The position numbers and the translations under genes are program-made. A stretch of 26,623 nucleotides of DNA, taken from the NCBI GenBank assembly GCA_002347815.1, contig DDXV01000035.1, positions 1-26,623 of the forward strand, read 5' to 3'. The notes under the pieces were generated by a model that searched no databases, was not told the origin of the DNA, and saw nothing but the letters and a program-made list of their open reading frames with translations. Numbering within the stretch: the stretch's first letter is position 1; each line of letters begins with the position of its first letter. Shown here piece after piece: positions 14,060-21,912 of this stretch. This stretch comes from Syntrophaceae bacterium UBA2251. GTDB lineage: Bacteria; Desulfobacterota; Syntrophia; Syntrophales; UBA2251.

Positions 14060-14408
14060 GACACCCGTGTTCATGCTGATCACAGGCGATTCCGGAGTCG
14101 CTTACAGTGCCGGCGAGCCAGTGCTCCACGACCTCCCGGACATCGCCGGAGCATCCCCGGACCACCCGGATGCCGCGGCCGCCCAGAACATTCACCGCGC
14201 CCTGGCCCATGTTTCCCGCCAGCATGAGTTCGACGCCCATCCCGGCCAGGGTCTGCGCGATGTCCGATTTGCACCCGCAGCCCGGGGGCGGGGTGATCGT
14301 CTCGCGGGAGGCGATGGCGCCGTTTTCAAGGGTGAAGACGGTGAAAGACTCACAGTGTCCAAAATGGGCGTCCACCTGATTCCGGCATGAGGGCAAGGCA
14401 ATCTTCAT
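14046..14408 (-). CDS. NifX-family protein with Cys/His-rich tail
   Basis: This 120-residue single-domain protein starts MKIALPSCRNQVDAHFGHCESF. The HFGHCE motif and GCGCKSDIAQTLAG contain several Cys and His residues suitable for metal binding, and the tail ends CDQHEHGCHEPG. The middle, GVELMLAGNMGQGAVNVL, is typical of the NifX fold. It overlaps the start of the sigma-54 activator, which suggests the two are cotranscribed and that a cofactor-binding protein may inform the regulator; that link is inference. AAGGGGAAC lies before the ATG. A DUF134 gene remnant sits immediately upstream. Confidence 0.9.
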   Translation of the reverse strand: MKIALPSCRNQVDAHFGHCESFTVFTLENGAIASRETITPPPGCGCKSDIAQTLAGMGVELMLAGNMGQGAVNVLGGRGIRVVRGCSGDVREVVEHWLAGTVSDSGIACDQHEHGCHEPG

Positions 14409-14438
14409 GATGTTCCCCTTCGAGAATGGAATGGTTTT

Positions 14439-14558
14439 TCAAGCCCGCCTCAGGCGCAAAACCCCTCCGCCTTCGATCTTCAGGATCCTTCCGTGGATCA
14501 GGACGTCGGCAATCCTCCGATGGGCCGAGGCGTTGACTCCTTGAAGGTAGGCACGGGC
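14439..14558 (-). pseudogene. 3' remnant of a DUF134/UPF0251 DNA-binding protein gene
   Basis: Minus-strand codons from 14558 to the stop at 14439 read ARAYLQGVNASAHRRIADV, then LIHGRILKIEGGG. This resembles the C-terminal end of DUF134 proteins (SARRxVADALVxGKALRIEGG), small helix-turn-helix proteins commonly encoded next to NifX genes in sulfate reducers. Two TGA codons stand directly upstream in frame (14564-14559), and no start or helix-turn-helix core is found, so only about 39 codons survive. The plus-strand promoter of the next gene begins 40 bp away. Confidence 0.6.
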
Positions 14559-14600
14559 TCATCATCTGTCAAGCGATAAAAACGGCGGGGGTTTTCCTTG

Positions 14601-14630
14601 TTGACATCTTCAGCCCTTTTTTTGTATTTT
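14601..14630 (+). promoter_or_regulatory. Sigma-70-type promoter of the HerA-like gene
   Basis: TTGACA at 14601-14606 and TATTTT at 14625-14630 are separated by 18 bp. Transcription would start near 14637, about 63 nt before the ATG at 14700. The leader contains a very short frame, MPLED, at 14649-14666 behind its own AGGAGG. Confidence 0.65.
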
Positions 14631-14699
14631 CCGGGACATAGGAGGCGTTATGCCGTTGGAGGATTGACGGACGTCGTCTCCATGCCGAAAGGAGGTTCC

Positions 14700-16211
14700 A
14701 TGACCGCACCGCTCATCATCGCCCTGGCCCAGGGAAAGGAAGTGGTCCTGCTGCCCAACATGGCCAACCGTCACGGACTCGTCGCCGGCGCGACCGGCAC
14801 GGGGAAGACCGTCACGCTGCAGAAGATGGCCGAATCCTTCGCGTCCATTGGCGTACCGGTTTTCCTGGCCGACGTCAAGGGAGACCTCTCCGGCATCGGC
14901 GCGGCCGGTCAGGCCTCCGAGAAGATGCTCAAAAGGCTGGAGGCCATCGGCATCAAGGAGTTCATCCCGCGCGCCAATACCGCCGTCTTCTGGGACGTGT
15001 ACGGCGAGGCCGGACACCCGGTGCGCGCCACCGTGTCCGACATGGGGCCGCTTCTGCTCGCGCGGCTCCTGAACCTCAACGAAACGCAGTCCGGCGTGCT
15101 GACCCTGATCTTCAAGATCGCCGACGATAACGGCCTGCTCCTGCTCGATCTGAAAGACCTGCGGGCCATGATCCAGTTCGTGGGCGACAACGCCAAGCAG
15201 TTCACCACCGCCTACGGGAACATCTCCGCCGCGTCCGTCGGCGCCATTCAGCGCGGGCTGATGACGATCGAACAGCAGGGCGGCGACAAATTCTTCGGGG
15301 AACCGATGCTCGACATCGCCGATCTGATGCAGACCGACGGCGAGGGCCGCGGCGTGATCAACGTGCTGGCGGCGGACAAGCTCTACAACAACCCCCGGCT
15401 TTACGCCACCTTCCTGCTCTGGATGCTGGCCGAGCTCTTCGAACGGCTGCCCGAGGTGGGCGACGTGGAGAAGCCCAAGCTGGTCTTCTTCTTCGACGAA
15501 GCCCACCTGCTGTTCAACGACGCGCCGGCCGCGCTGCTGGAAAAGATCGAACAGGTGGTGCGCCTCATCCGCTCCAAGGGCGTGGGGGTCTTCTTCGTCA
15601 CGCAGAATCCCCTGGACATCCCCGAAACCGTTCTCGGACAGTTGGGAAACCGCGTCCAACACGCCCTGCGCGCCTTCACGCCGCGCGACCAGAAGGCGGT
15701 CCGGACGGCGGCGGAAACCCTGCGCCCCAATCCCGCGTTCGACGCCGCCGCGGCGATCACCGAACTGGGCGTCGGCGAGGCCCTGATCTCCTTTCTCGAC
15801 GAGAAGGGCCGGCCGGCGCCGGTGGAGCGGGCGAACGTCATCGCCCCCGGTTCGCGTCTCGGCGTCCTCGATGCGGCCGAGCGCTCGGCGGCCATCCGGA
15901 ACTCCACCCTCTACGGGCACTATGAAAAGATGCTCGACCGGGAATCGGCCTACGAGAAATTGCGTGCGTCCGTCCCGGGCGCCGCAACGCCCGCGCAACC
16001 CCCGGCGACGGCGGGCGCCCCGGAGGCGGCCGCCCCGGGCGGCGGCATCGGCGACCTCCTGTTCGGACGGACCGGACCCCGCGGGGGGAAAACCGACGGC
16101 CTGGTTCAGACCGCCGCCAAAAGCGTGGCCCGGACGATCGGCTCGTCCGTGGGACGGGAAATCGTCCGCGGCGTCCTGGGCTCGCTTCTGGGGGGCGGTC
16201 GACGCCGGTAA
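14700..16211 (+). CDS. HerA-like helicase/ATPase (DUF853 family)
   Basis: The protein has 503 residues. It has Walker A GATGTGKT (30-37), LADVKGDLSG typical of the family, Walker B LVFFFDEAH (261-269) and a sensor segment FFVTQNPLDIP. The family resembles the HerA/FtsK group of DNA-pumping ATPases, but its cellular role is not established. Residues about 425-503 are low in complexity (Ala/Pro/Gly-rich) and end with SLLGGGRRR. The ATG at 14700 follows a near-perfect AAGGAGGT; upstream in-frame codons lack homology. No NurA nuclease is adjacent. It is transcribed away from the NifX genes and leads into the LysE gene 87 bp later. Confidence 0.92.
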   Translation: MTAPLIIALAQGKEVVLLPNMANRHGLVAGATGTGKTVTLQKMAESFASIGVPVFLADVKGDLSGIGAAGQASEKMLKRLEAIGIKEFIPRANTAVFWDVYGEAGHPVRATVSDMGPLLLARLLNLNETQSGVLTLIFKIADDNGLLLLDLKDLRAMIQFVGDNAKQFTTAYGNISAASVGAIQRGLMTIEQQGGDKFFGEPMLDIADLMQTDGEGRGVINVLAADKLYNNPRLYATFLLWMLAELFERLPEVGDVEKPKLVFFFDEAHLLFNDAPAALLEKIEQVVRLIRSKGVGVFFVTQNPLDIPETVLGQLGNRVQHALRAFTPRDQKAVRTAAETLRPNPAFDAAAAITELGVGEALISFLDEKGRPAPVERANVIAPGSRLGVLDAAERSAAIRNSTLYGHYEKMLDRESAYEKLRASVPGAATPAQPPATAGAPEAAAPGGGIGDLLFGRTGPRGGKTDGLVQTAAKSVARTIGSSVGREIVRGVLGSLLGGGRRR

Positions 16212-16298
16212 GGACATCCGGCACGCCATCGGCTCGCCCCGTTTCGGGCGGGACCCCCGGGAAATCGGCCGTCACCGGCGGAACGAAACGGACATCCC

Positions 16299-16943
16299 AT
16301 GCTGACCGCCCTGTTCACGATCTTCGCCTCGTCCTTCGTCATCGCGCTGTCCGGCACCCTGATGCCGGGGCCGCTCCTGACCGCGACGATCAGCGAGAGT
16401 TCGCGGAACGGATTCATCACGGGGCCGCTGATGATCGCCGGACACGCCCTCCTGGAGCTGACGCTCGTCGGCGCCATCCTGCTGGGACTGGCGCCGTTTT
16501 TCCGGCGGCCGGAGGTCTTTGTGGCCACGGCCCTCGGCGGGGCCGCGATTCTCGCCTGGATGGCCTTCGGGATGTTCCGCTCCCTGCCCGCACTCACCCT
16601 CTCCCGGCAGGCCGACCCGCGGCGGCGGAACCACCCCCTGATCAGCGGCATTCTGATGAGCGTCGCCAACCCGTACTGGATCATCTGGTGGGCGACCATC
16701 GGCCTGGGGTACATCCTCTATTCCTGGCGGTTCGGCCTCCGGGGTGTCGTTTTCTTCTTTGCCGGGCATATCCTCGCGGACCTCGCCTGGTATTCCCTGG
16801 TCGCGGCCACGGTGGCCGGGGGGCGACAGTTTCTCACCGATCGCCTTTACCGGGGCCTGATCGCGGTCTGCGCCGCCTTTCTCGTGGTGTTTGCCGGATA
16901 CTTCGCCTATGCGGGGCTCGAAAAGCTGAACGCGATCCTCTGA
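16299..16943 (+). CDS. LysE/RhtB-family exporter
   Basis: This is a 214-residue inner-membrane protein with about six hydrophobic segments. The N-terminal motif GTLMPGPLLTATISESSRNGF is the signature of the LysE superfamily, which exports amino acids and related small molecules. The length is standard. The substrate cannot be told. It lies 87 bp after the HerA-like gene on the same strand, without a clear promoter of its own, and is convergent with pcnB. Confidence 0.9.
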   Translation: MLTALFTIFASSFVIALSGTLMPGPLLTATISESSRNGFITGPLMIAGHALLELTLVGAILLGLAPFFRRPEVFVATALGGAAILAWMAFGMFRSLPALTLSRQADPRRRNHPLISGILMSVANPYWIIWWATIGLGYILYSWRFGLRGVVFFFAGHILADLAWYSLVAATVAGGRQFLTDRLYRGLIAVCAAFLVVFAGYFAYAGLEKLNAIL

Positions 16944-16986
16944 CGGGGGTTCAACGGCCGCCGCGGGGCGGTACGGGGGATGACCG

Positions 16987-18327
16987 TCAGGACGCGGGGA
17001 CGGCGGCCGGACGGGGACGGCGGCGCCGACGGCGCCGTCGTTTCGCCGGGGGCTCGGCGACCGGCGCTTCCTTTCCGGTCGGGGCGGCTTCCCCGGACAG
17101 GAACGCGTCCCACCAGGCCAGGACCGGGCGGCGCTCCGCGCTCGTTTCCGCCGCCAGGCGGAGGTAGGCCAGCCCGTCCGCAAACTCGGGCCGATGGACC
17201 ATGCGCGCCGGCCGGCGCGGGGGCTGGCGTTGCAGCAGGGGCTGAAGGGCGAGGATGGCGCGCAGTTGACCGCCGACCCGCCCGGGCACGCTGACGGTCC
17301 GGCACAGCGCCTCGAGAAAAACGGCGCACGCGGCATCCAGGGCCTGCGGGCGGGGAACGCCGTCCCGGTGACGCGCCAGGGTCGCCTCTTCCAGAGCGGG
17401 ACCGAAGAGGGCCGCGAAGCAGAGCGGGGCGCTCGGGGGCGTCCCGTTCCGGCCAAGCCGGTCGAGCCCGGCCAGATTGGCCTGCACGACGGACCGGCGG
17501 CGGCCGTTTTCATCCCCCCCGCCGCCGAGGCCGGGAAACAGGGCGGGGCCGAGGCCGCTTTCTTCCAGAAGGGGAAAAACCGGACCGGCGGATCCCAGCA
17601 GAAAGAGCTTCAGGACCTCTTCATAGAGCCGCGCCGGCGAGGCGCGGGCGATGGTGGGGGACAGTTCGCACAGGACCTCCCACGTCGCCGGTTCGATGAC
17701 AAATCCATGGGAGGCGGCGAAGCGGACCGCGCGGAGCATGCGCACCGGATCCTCCGTGAACCGGACGTAAGGATCGCCGATGGGACGGATGAGCCGCTGT
17801 TCGAGGTCGACCAGTCCCGTGGAATGGTCGATCACGGAAAAATCGGCGATGTTGTAGGCCAGCGCATTGATGGTGAAGTCCCGGCGGAGGGCATCCTCCT
17901 CCGGCGTGCCGAAGACGTTGTCCCGGAGCACCATGCCGTCCTCGTCCTTGAGATGACGGGGCGGACGGTGGCCGTCGTCCGTCTCGCCCGCCGGCTCCAC
18001 CTCCTCGACCGGAGCGGCCGAGCGGAAGGTGGAAACCTCGATGATCTCATCCTGGAAGTGGAGGTGGGCGAGCCGGAAGCGGCGACCGACGAGGCGGCAG
18101 TTGCGGAAGAGCCGCTTGAGCTGACCCGGAACGGCATCGGTCGCGATGTCGAAGTCCTTCGGGGTTCTTCCCAGGAGGAGGTCCCGGACGCAGCCCCCGA
18201 CCAGGTAGGCGACGAACCCGTTGTCCCGGAGCCGGTAGAGCGTGCGCAGGGCGTTCGGGCTGATCTGCCTGCGGGAGATGCGGTGCTCCTTTCTGGAAAC
18301 GACGCGTGGCGGCATGGGCGGCACCAT
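16987..18327 (-). CDS. pcnB: Poly(A) polymerase I
   Basis: The protein has 446 residues if started at the ATG at 18327 (GGGG upstream); the ATG at 18315 is also possible. The nucleotidyltransferase core is complete: LVGGCVRDLLLGRTPKDFDI with the DxD metal ligands, RRDFTINALAYN, and the RNA-binding helical region. The motif LVGRRFRLAHLHF separates poly(A) polymerases from CCA-adding enzymes. The very basic C-terminus (AKRRRRRRRRPRP) is typical of bacterial PcnB. It adds A-tails to RNA and promotes turnover. A 194-bp divergent spacer separates it from the methyltransferase gene; I saw no convincing promoter in it. Confidence 0.92.
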   Translation of the reverse strand: MVPPMPPRVVSRKEHRISRRQISPNALRTLYRLRDNGFVAYLVGGCVRDLLLGRTPKDFDIATDAVPGQLKRLFRNCRLVGRRFRLAHLHFQDEIIEVSTFRSAAPVEEVEPAGETDDGHRPPRHLKDEDGMVLRDNVFGTPEEDALRRDFTINALAYNIADFSVIDHSTGLVDLEQRLIRPIGDPYVRFTEDPVRMLRAVRFAASHGFVIEPATWEVLCELSPTIARASPARLYEEVLKLFLLGSAGPVFPLLEESGLGPALFPGLGGGGDENGRRRSVVQANLAGLDRLGRNGTPPSAPLCFAALFGPALEEATLARHRDGVPRPQALDAACAVFLEALCRTVSVPGRVGGQLRAILALQPLLQRQPPRRPARMVHRPEFADGLAYLRLAAETSAERRPVLAWWDAFLSGEAAPTGKEAPVAEPPAKRRRRRRRRPRPAAVPAS

Positions 18328-18521
18328 AGCACACCCCGTCGAAAAAGCAATATCCGGGCGTGCGGGGCAACGGAGCCGGCGGGAGAGGCCGCGCCGCACC
18401 CCGCATGCCCGGCGAACCGGGATTTTGAATGCAATTTCCGGGTTGGCAAAGTCTTCGAGAGCTGATAGGGTTTGTCAAGTGACGGGCGGACGGCAAGAAT
18501 AACGCATCGCGAGGCCCTGCC

Positions 18522-19412
18522 ATGAATCCCTTCCAGTTGGACGCATGCCTGGCCGAGGCCTTCCGCAACGTGGAACGGCACCGGGACGCGGCCAATCTCA
18601 TCCGGGAGCACTCCGTCAACCGGCGAAACATCCGGGAGGTGGCGCTCGACGCCGTGGATCTGGGCGGCTGCCGGCAGGTCCTGGATCTGGGCAGCGGGTT
18701 CGGACCCTTCATCGATGTTCTGAAGGGACGCCTCGCCCCCGGGGCCCGCGTGACGGGGGTGGACGTCTTCGGCGACTACGGCGCACCTTTTCTGGCCGCC
18801 TGCCGGGAGGCCGGGTTTCAGGGAACCTTCCTCAAGGACGGCGCGTCCATGATCGAGACCTTTCCCGCGCGCGCCTTCGATCTGATCGTCTGCAGCTATT
18901 CCCTCTATTTCTTCCCGGACCGGGTTCCGGACATCAGCCGGACGCTCCGGGACGCGGGAACGTTCATCGCGATCACCCACGACCGGAACAACATGCGGGA
19001 GCTCATCTCCGCCGTCAAGGCGATCCTGGCCGAGCTTGGCCATCGCCCGGACGATCCGCTGCCCGTGGAAAACATCCTCGGCCGGTTCACGGCGGAAAAC
19101 GGACAGGCGTTGCTGCAGCCCTGGTTCGGCGAGATCCGCGCGATCGATTACCCCAACGCCCTGGTGTTCGAAGCGGAGAGCCAACCGCAGCTCCTCCGCT
19201 ATTTCCGCTTCAAGAGTCCGTTCTTTCTTCACGGAACCGCCTTCACCACGGAAACGGTGGCGCGACGCCTCGAGGCCCGCCTCCGGCCGCGGGACCGGTT
19301 CGTCCTCTCCAAGAACGACCGGATCTTTCTCTGTTCCTCCCCCCGTCCGGAAAACGCCTCGCGGCGGACGGGGGCGGGAGACCCATCAGGGGCGATTCAG
19401 GCGCCGTTATGA
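18522..19412 (+). CDS. SAM-dependent class I methyltransferase
   Basis: The protein has 296 residues. VLDLGSGFG (about 53-61) is motif I for S-adenosylmethionine binding, VTGVDVFGDY is motif II and FDLIVCSYSLYFF is motif IV. The rest is not recognised, so the substrate is unknown. GCGAGG lies nine bases before the ATG. The stop overlaps the NUDIX gene start by ATGA (19409-19412), so the two are translationally coupled and may act in one pathway, but no known pathway pairs them. Confidence 0.85.
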   Translation: MNPFQLDACLAEAFRNVERHRDAANLIREHSVNRRNIREVALDAVDLGGCRQVLDLGSGFGPFIDVLKGRLAPGARVTGVDVFGDYGAPFLAACREAGFQGTFLKDGASMIETFPARAFDLIVCSYSLYFFPDRVPDISRTLRDAGTFIAITHDRNNMRELISAVKAILAELGHRPDDPLPVENILGRFTAENGQALLQPWFGEIRAIDYPNALVFEAESQPQLLRYFRFKSPFFLHGTAFTTETVARRLEARLRPRDRFVLSKNDRIFLCSSPRPENASRRTGAGDPSGAIQAPL

Positions 19413-20428
19413 CGAAGACATCGAGAAACTACTGCCCGCACTGCGGAAAGGCGATGAGCCGGGCGCGTGAAGAAGGGGTCCTGCGCGACTTCTGCGCCCC
19501 CTGCATGCGTTTTTTTTACGACAACCCTCTGCCCGTCGTGTCCGCCCTCGTGGTGACGGACCGCCGGCTTCTCCTGGTCCGGCGGGGGAACCGGCCCTAC
19601 CGGGGGCGCTGGTGTCTCCCCATCGGCTTCGCGGAGGTCGGGGAGAGCATCGAGGACGCCACGCTCCGGGAGCTGAAGGAAGAGGCCGGGATCGAGGGAA
19701 GGGTCACCGGCCTCGTGGACGTGGACTCCGTCCGCAGCGGCTATTACGGCGACCTGATCGTCGTGACCTTCGAGGTGGAGGCCCGGGGGGGAACGCCGGC
19801 GCCGGGGAGCGATACGACGCAGGCCCGCTATTTTCCGCTGAACGCCCCGCCGAAGCTGGCCTTCTCGTCCAACCGCAGGGCGGTCGAAACCTACATCCGG
19901 CAGATGGCCGACACCTGGGCCATCGCCGATTCCTTTTCCCGGGCGATGGGAAGCGAGGCGGGGCGGGAGCGGACCAACCTCCTGTCCGACGCCCTGCTCC
20001 ACGTCATCGAGTGGAATGCCGAACAGATCGTGCATCTCTGGATCGCCGACGTGACAACGAACCGTTCCACGCCCGCGTATCACCAAGTCGATCCGGCGCA
20101 TCTTTTTCGGCGGGCGCACCGGATCGTCTCCCAGTTCGGCCGCTGGCTGGGGGGGGGATACGACGATGGAGACATCATGGGATTTTACATGCAATTCGGC
20201 CGGGAGCGGCGGCAGGAGGGCCTCCCCCTGTCGGAGGTCCTGAGCGCCCTCAGCCTGATCCGCAAGCACATCTGGACCTTCGCCCTGTCCCGGGGGGTCT
20301 GGAACCGGACCCTGGCCATCTACATGGCCCTGGAACTCGACCGCCGCATCGTCGTCTTTTTCGACAAGGCGGCCTTCCACACGACGCGGGGCTACGAAGG
20401 GGCGCCGGCCCTTTCGCCGCCGCCCTAG
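19409..20428 (+). CDS. Zinc-ribbon NUDIX hydrolase with an extra C-terminal helical domain
   Basis: The protein has 339 residues, about twice the usual NUDIX length. Residues 8-35 form a zinc ribbon (CPHC and CAPC) like that of NADH pyrophosphatase-type NUDIX proteins. The NUDIX box is perfect at 73-95 (GFAEVGES to RELKEEAGI), giving hydrolysis of a nucleoside diphosphate linked to another group. Residues about 160-330 are an all-helical domain with GRERRQEGLPLSEVLSAL and FALSRGVWNRTLAIYM; it weakly resembles the N-terminal domain of RsbRD-type stress regulators. The combination suggests a regulatory protein that senses a nucleotide derivative, which is inference. It starts by ATGA overlap with the methyltransferase gene. 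Confidence 0.85.
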   Translation: MTKTSRNYCPHCGKAMSRAREEGVLRDFCAPCMRFFYDNPLPVVSALVVTDRRLLLVRRGNRPYRGRWCLPIGFAEVGESIEDATLRELKEEAGIEGRVTGLVDVDSVRSGYYGDLIVVTFEVEARGGTPAPGSDTTQARYFPLNAPPKLAFSSNRRAVETYIRQMADTWAIADSFSRAMGSEAGRERTNLLSDALLHVIEWNAEQIVHLWIADVTTNRSTPAYHQVDPAHLFRRAHRIVSQFGRWLGGGYDDGDIMGFYMQFGRERRQEGLPLSEVLSALSLIRKHIWTFALSRGVWNRTLAIYMALELDRRIVVFFDKAAFHTTRGYEGAPALSPPP

Positions 20429-20429
20429 T

Positions 20430-20474
20430 CGACACCGGGGAGACGCCGGCAACGCGCGCCTCTCCCCGGTGTCG
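20430..20474. terminator. Bidirectional terminator between convergent genes
   Basis: CGACACCGGGGAGA (20430-20443) and TCTCCCCGGTGTCG (20461-20474) are perfect 14-bp inverted repeats around a 17-nt loop. They sit between the converging NUDIX and substrate-binding protein genes. There is no clear T-run on either side, so termination may depend on other factors. Confidence 0.65.
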
Positions 20475-20494
20475 TGACCTCCCTTCCGGAACGA

Positions 20495-21697
20495 TTACCG
20501 CTTTCCCCAGACCAGACTGGGCTGGCGCCAGCCGGTTACCGGGACGAAGATCTTCTTCGAGGCGTCCGCCCGCAGGATCCGGCAGTAGTGCGCCCCTTTG
20601 CGCATATTGGGCCCGAACTCGATCTTGCCCAGGCCGCCCGTGTCGAAGTTCTTGGTCTTTTCGATCGCGTTGATCAGGCGCTCGCGGGTGAGGTTCTTGC
20701 CGCAGTCCTTCATGGCCTTGGTCAGAAGGAGCAGCGGATTCCACAGGACCGGAATCAGGGGCTCGTTCAGCATGCTCTCCAGGCCGGCCTCGGTGAACCC
20801 CTTCTCGATCTTTTTCCAGCCGGGTCCCCCCTCGTGGCGCAGACCGAGGTTCCCGATGTGGTAATGCCCGTTGGCGAGATCGCCCGCCATGAAGGTCTTG
20901 GGATCGACGGAGACGTAATCTCCGAAGAACACGGGCTTCCAGCCGATCTTGTTGGCCTCCATCAGCAGGGCGGCGTAGACCGGCGCATAGCCGACGAACA
21001 GGCAGTGGGTGACGCCTTCCGCCTTGAGCTTCATGGCCTGGGCGTTCAGGTTCTTCGTCCCTCGTTTGTAGGGCGCCTCCACGACCTTGAACCCGTATTT
21101 CTTGGCCGCCATTTCCATTCCGTCCAAGGCGTCCTTCCCCCACTCGTCATCCTGATAGCAGAGGCCGATCTTCGGGTCCCTGGCCTTCAGGTCCTTGAAG
21201 ACGTAATCGGCCATCAGGATCCCCTGGTCCTGGCCGTTGCAGGCATACCAGAACAGGTAGCGCTGGGGCGGGTCGAACATCGTCTGCACGGCGGCGGCGG
21301 TGGTGTAGACGGGGATCTTCTTGGCCTGGATGTCGGGCATGATGGCCGTGCAGGGCGTGGAGCCGTAGACCGACACGATCATGAAGACCTTGTGCTGATC
21401 GACGAGCTTCGTGAACGCCGTCTTCGTCAGGACCGGATCGTACTTGTTGTCCTCCACGACCAGCTTGAGTTTGCGTCCGTGAATGCCGCCCTTGTCATTG
21501 ACGTCCTTCATCCACACCTGCAGGACGCCCGTGGCCAGCTTGCCCAGATAGGCGGCCGGCCCGGACAAATCCTGGAAGGTGCCCAGGAGAATGGTGTCTT
21601 TGGTGACCCCCACTTCGGCCCGGGCGATGCCCGCGCCGAGCGCTCCGAACACGAAACAGATCATGACAATCCCAACGAGCGTCCGCAACTTTTTCAT
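20495..21697 (-). CDS. Branched-chain amino acid-type ABC transporter substrate-binding protein
   Basis: The protein has 400 residues. It has a signal peptide (MKKLRTLVGIVMICF ending GIARA), so it works in the periplasm, and a type I periplasmic binding domain starting ILLGTFQDLSGPAAYLGK. No lipobox Cys is seen. AAGGAGG precedes the ATG at 21697; upstream frame has no homology. It is the last gene of the Liv-type operon and follows LivM after a 215-bp spacer with a stem-loop, an arrangement often used to make more of the binding protein. LivJ-type proteins bind amino acids, but in anaerobic degraders many bind aromatic or fatty acids or amides; the acyl-CoA ligase in this operon favours a carboxylic acid. 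Confidence 0.92.
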   Translation of the reverse strand: MKKLRTLVGIVMICFVFGALGAGIARAEVGVTKDTILLGTFQDLSGPAAYLGKLATGVLQVWMKDVNDKGGIHGRKLKLVVEDNKYDPVLTKTAFTKLVDQHKVFMIVSVYGSTPCTAIMPDIQAKKIPVYTTAAAVQTMFDPPQRYLFWYACNGQDQGILMADYVFKDLKARDPKIGLCYQDDEWGKDALDGMEMAAKKYGFKVVEAPYKRGTKNLNAQAMKLKAEGVTHCLFVGYAPVYAALLMEANKIGWKPVFFGDYVSVDPKTFMAGDLANGHYHIGNLGLRHEGGPGWKKIEKGFTEAGLESMLNEPLIPVLWNPLLLLTKAMKDCGKNLTRERLINAIEKTKNFDTGGLGKIEFGPNMRKGAHYCRILRADASKKIFVPVTGWRQPSLVWGKR

Positions 21698-21809
21698 GAT
21701 GCCCTCCTTTTGCTGCCGTCGACAAGATTCATAAACCGCTTCGTCCCCGGCACGGGACGCCAAGCGACCTTCACGCATCGACAAACATTCCCACCGCCGT
21801 CGCCACCCA

Positions 21810-21844
21810 GAACGGGAGGCCCGGTTTCCGGGACGCCGGCGTTC
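21810..21844. repeat. Stem-loop in the livM to substrate-binding protein spacer
   Basis: GAACG (21810-21814) pairs with CGTTC (21840-21844), and inside it CCCGG (21820-21824) and CCGGG (21828-21832) close a TTT loop. It lies in the 215-bp gap between livM and the substrate-binding gene. No T-run follows on the minus strand, so an RNA processing or stabilising role is as likely as partial termination. I saw nothing else in this spacer. Confidence 0.35.
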
Positions 21845-21912
21845 TTTAGAATGACGGAAAGCAGGGGCTCCCGGTGTCTTACCCCCTCAACGCCTTTCGC
21901 CCTTTTTACCGC

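Noticed and set aside
18436..18478. TTGGCA (plus) and TTGACA (minus) boxes in the pcnB/methyltransferase spacer as divergent promoters
   Set aside because: No acceptable -10 box lies at the right distance for either, so I list no promoter in this 194-bp gap.
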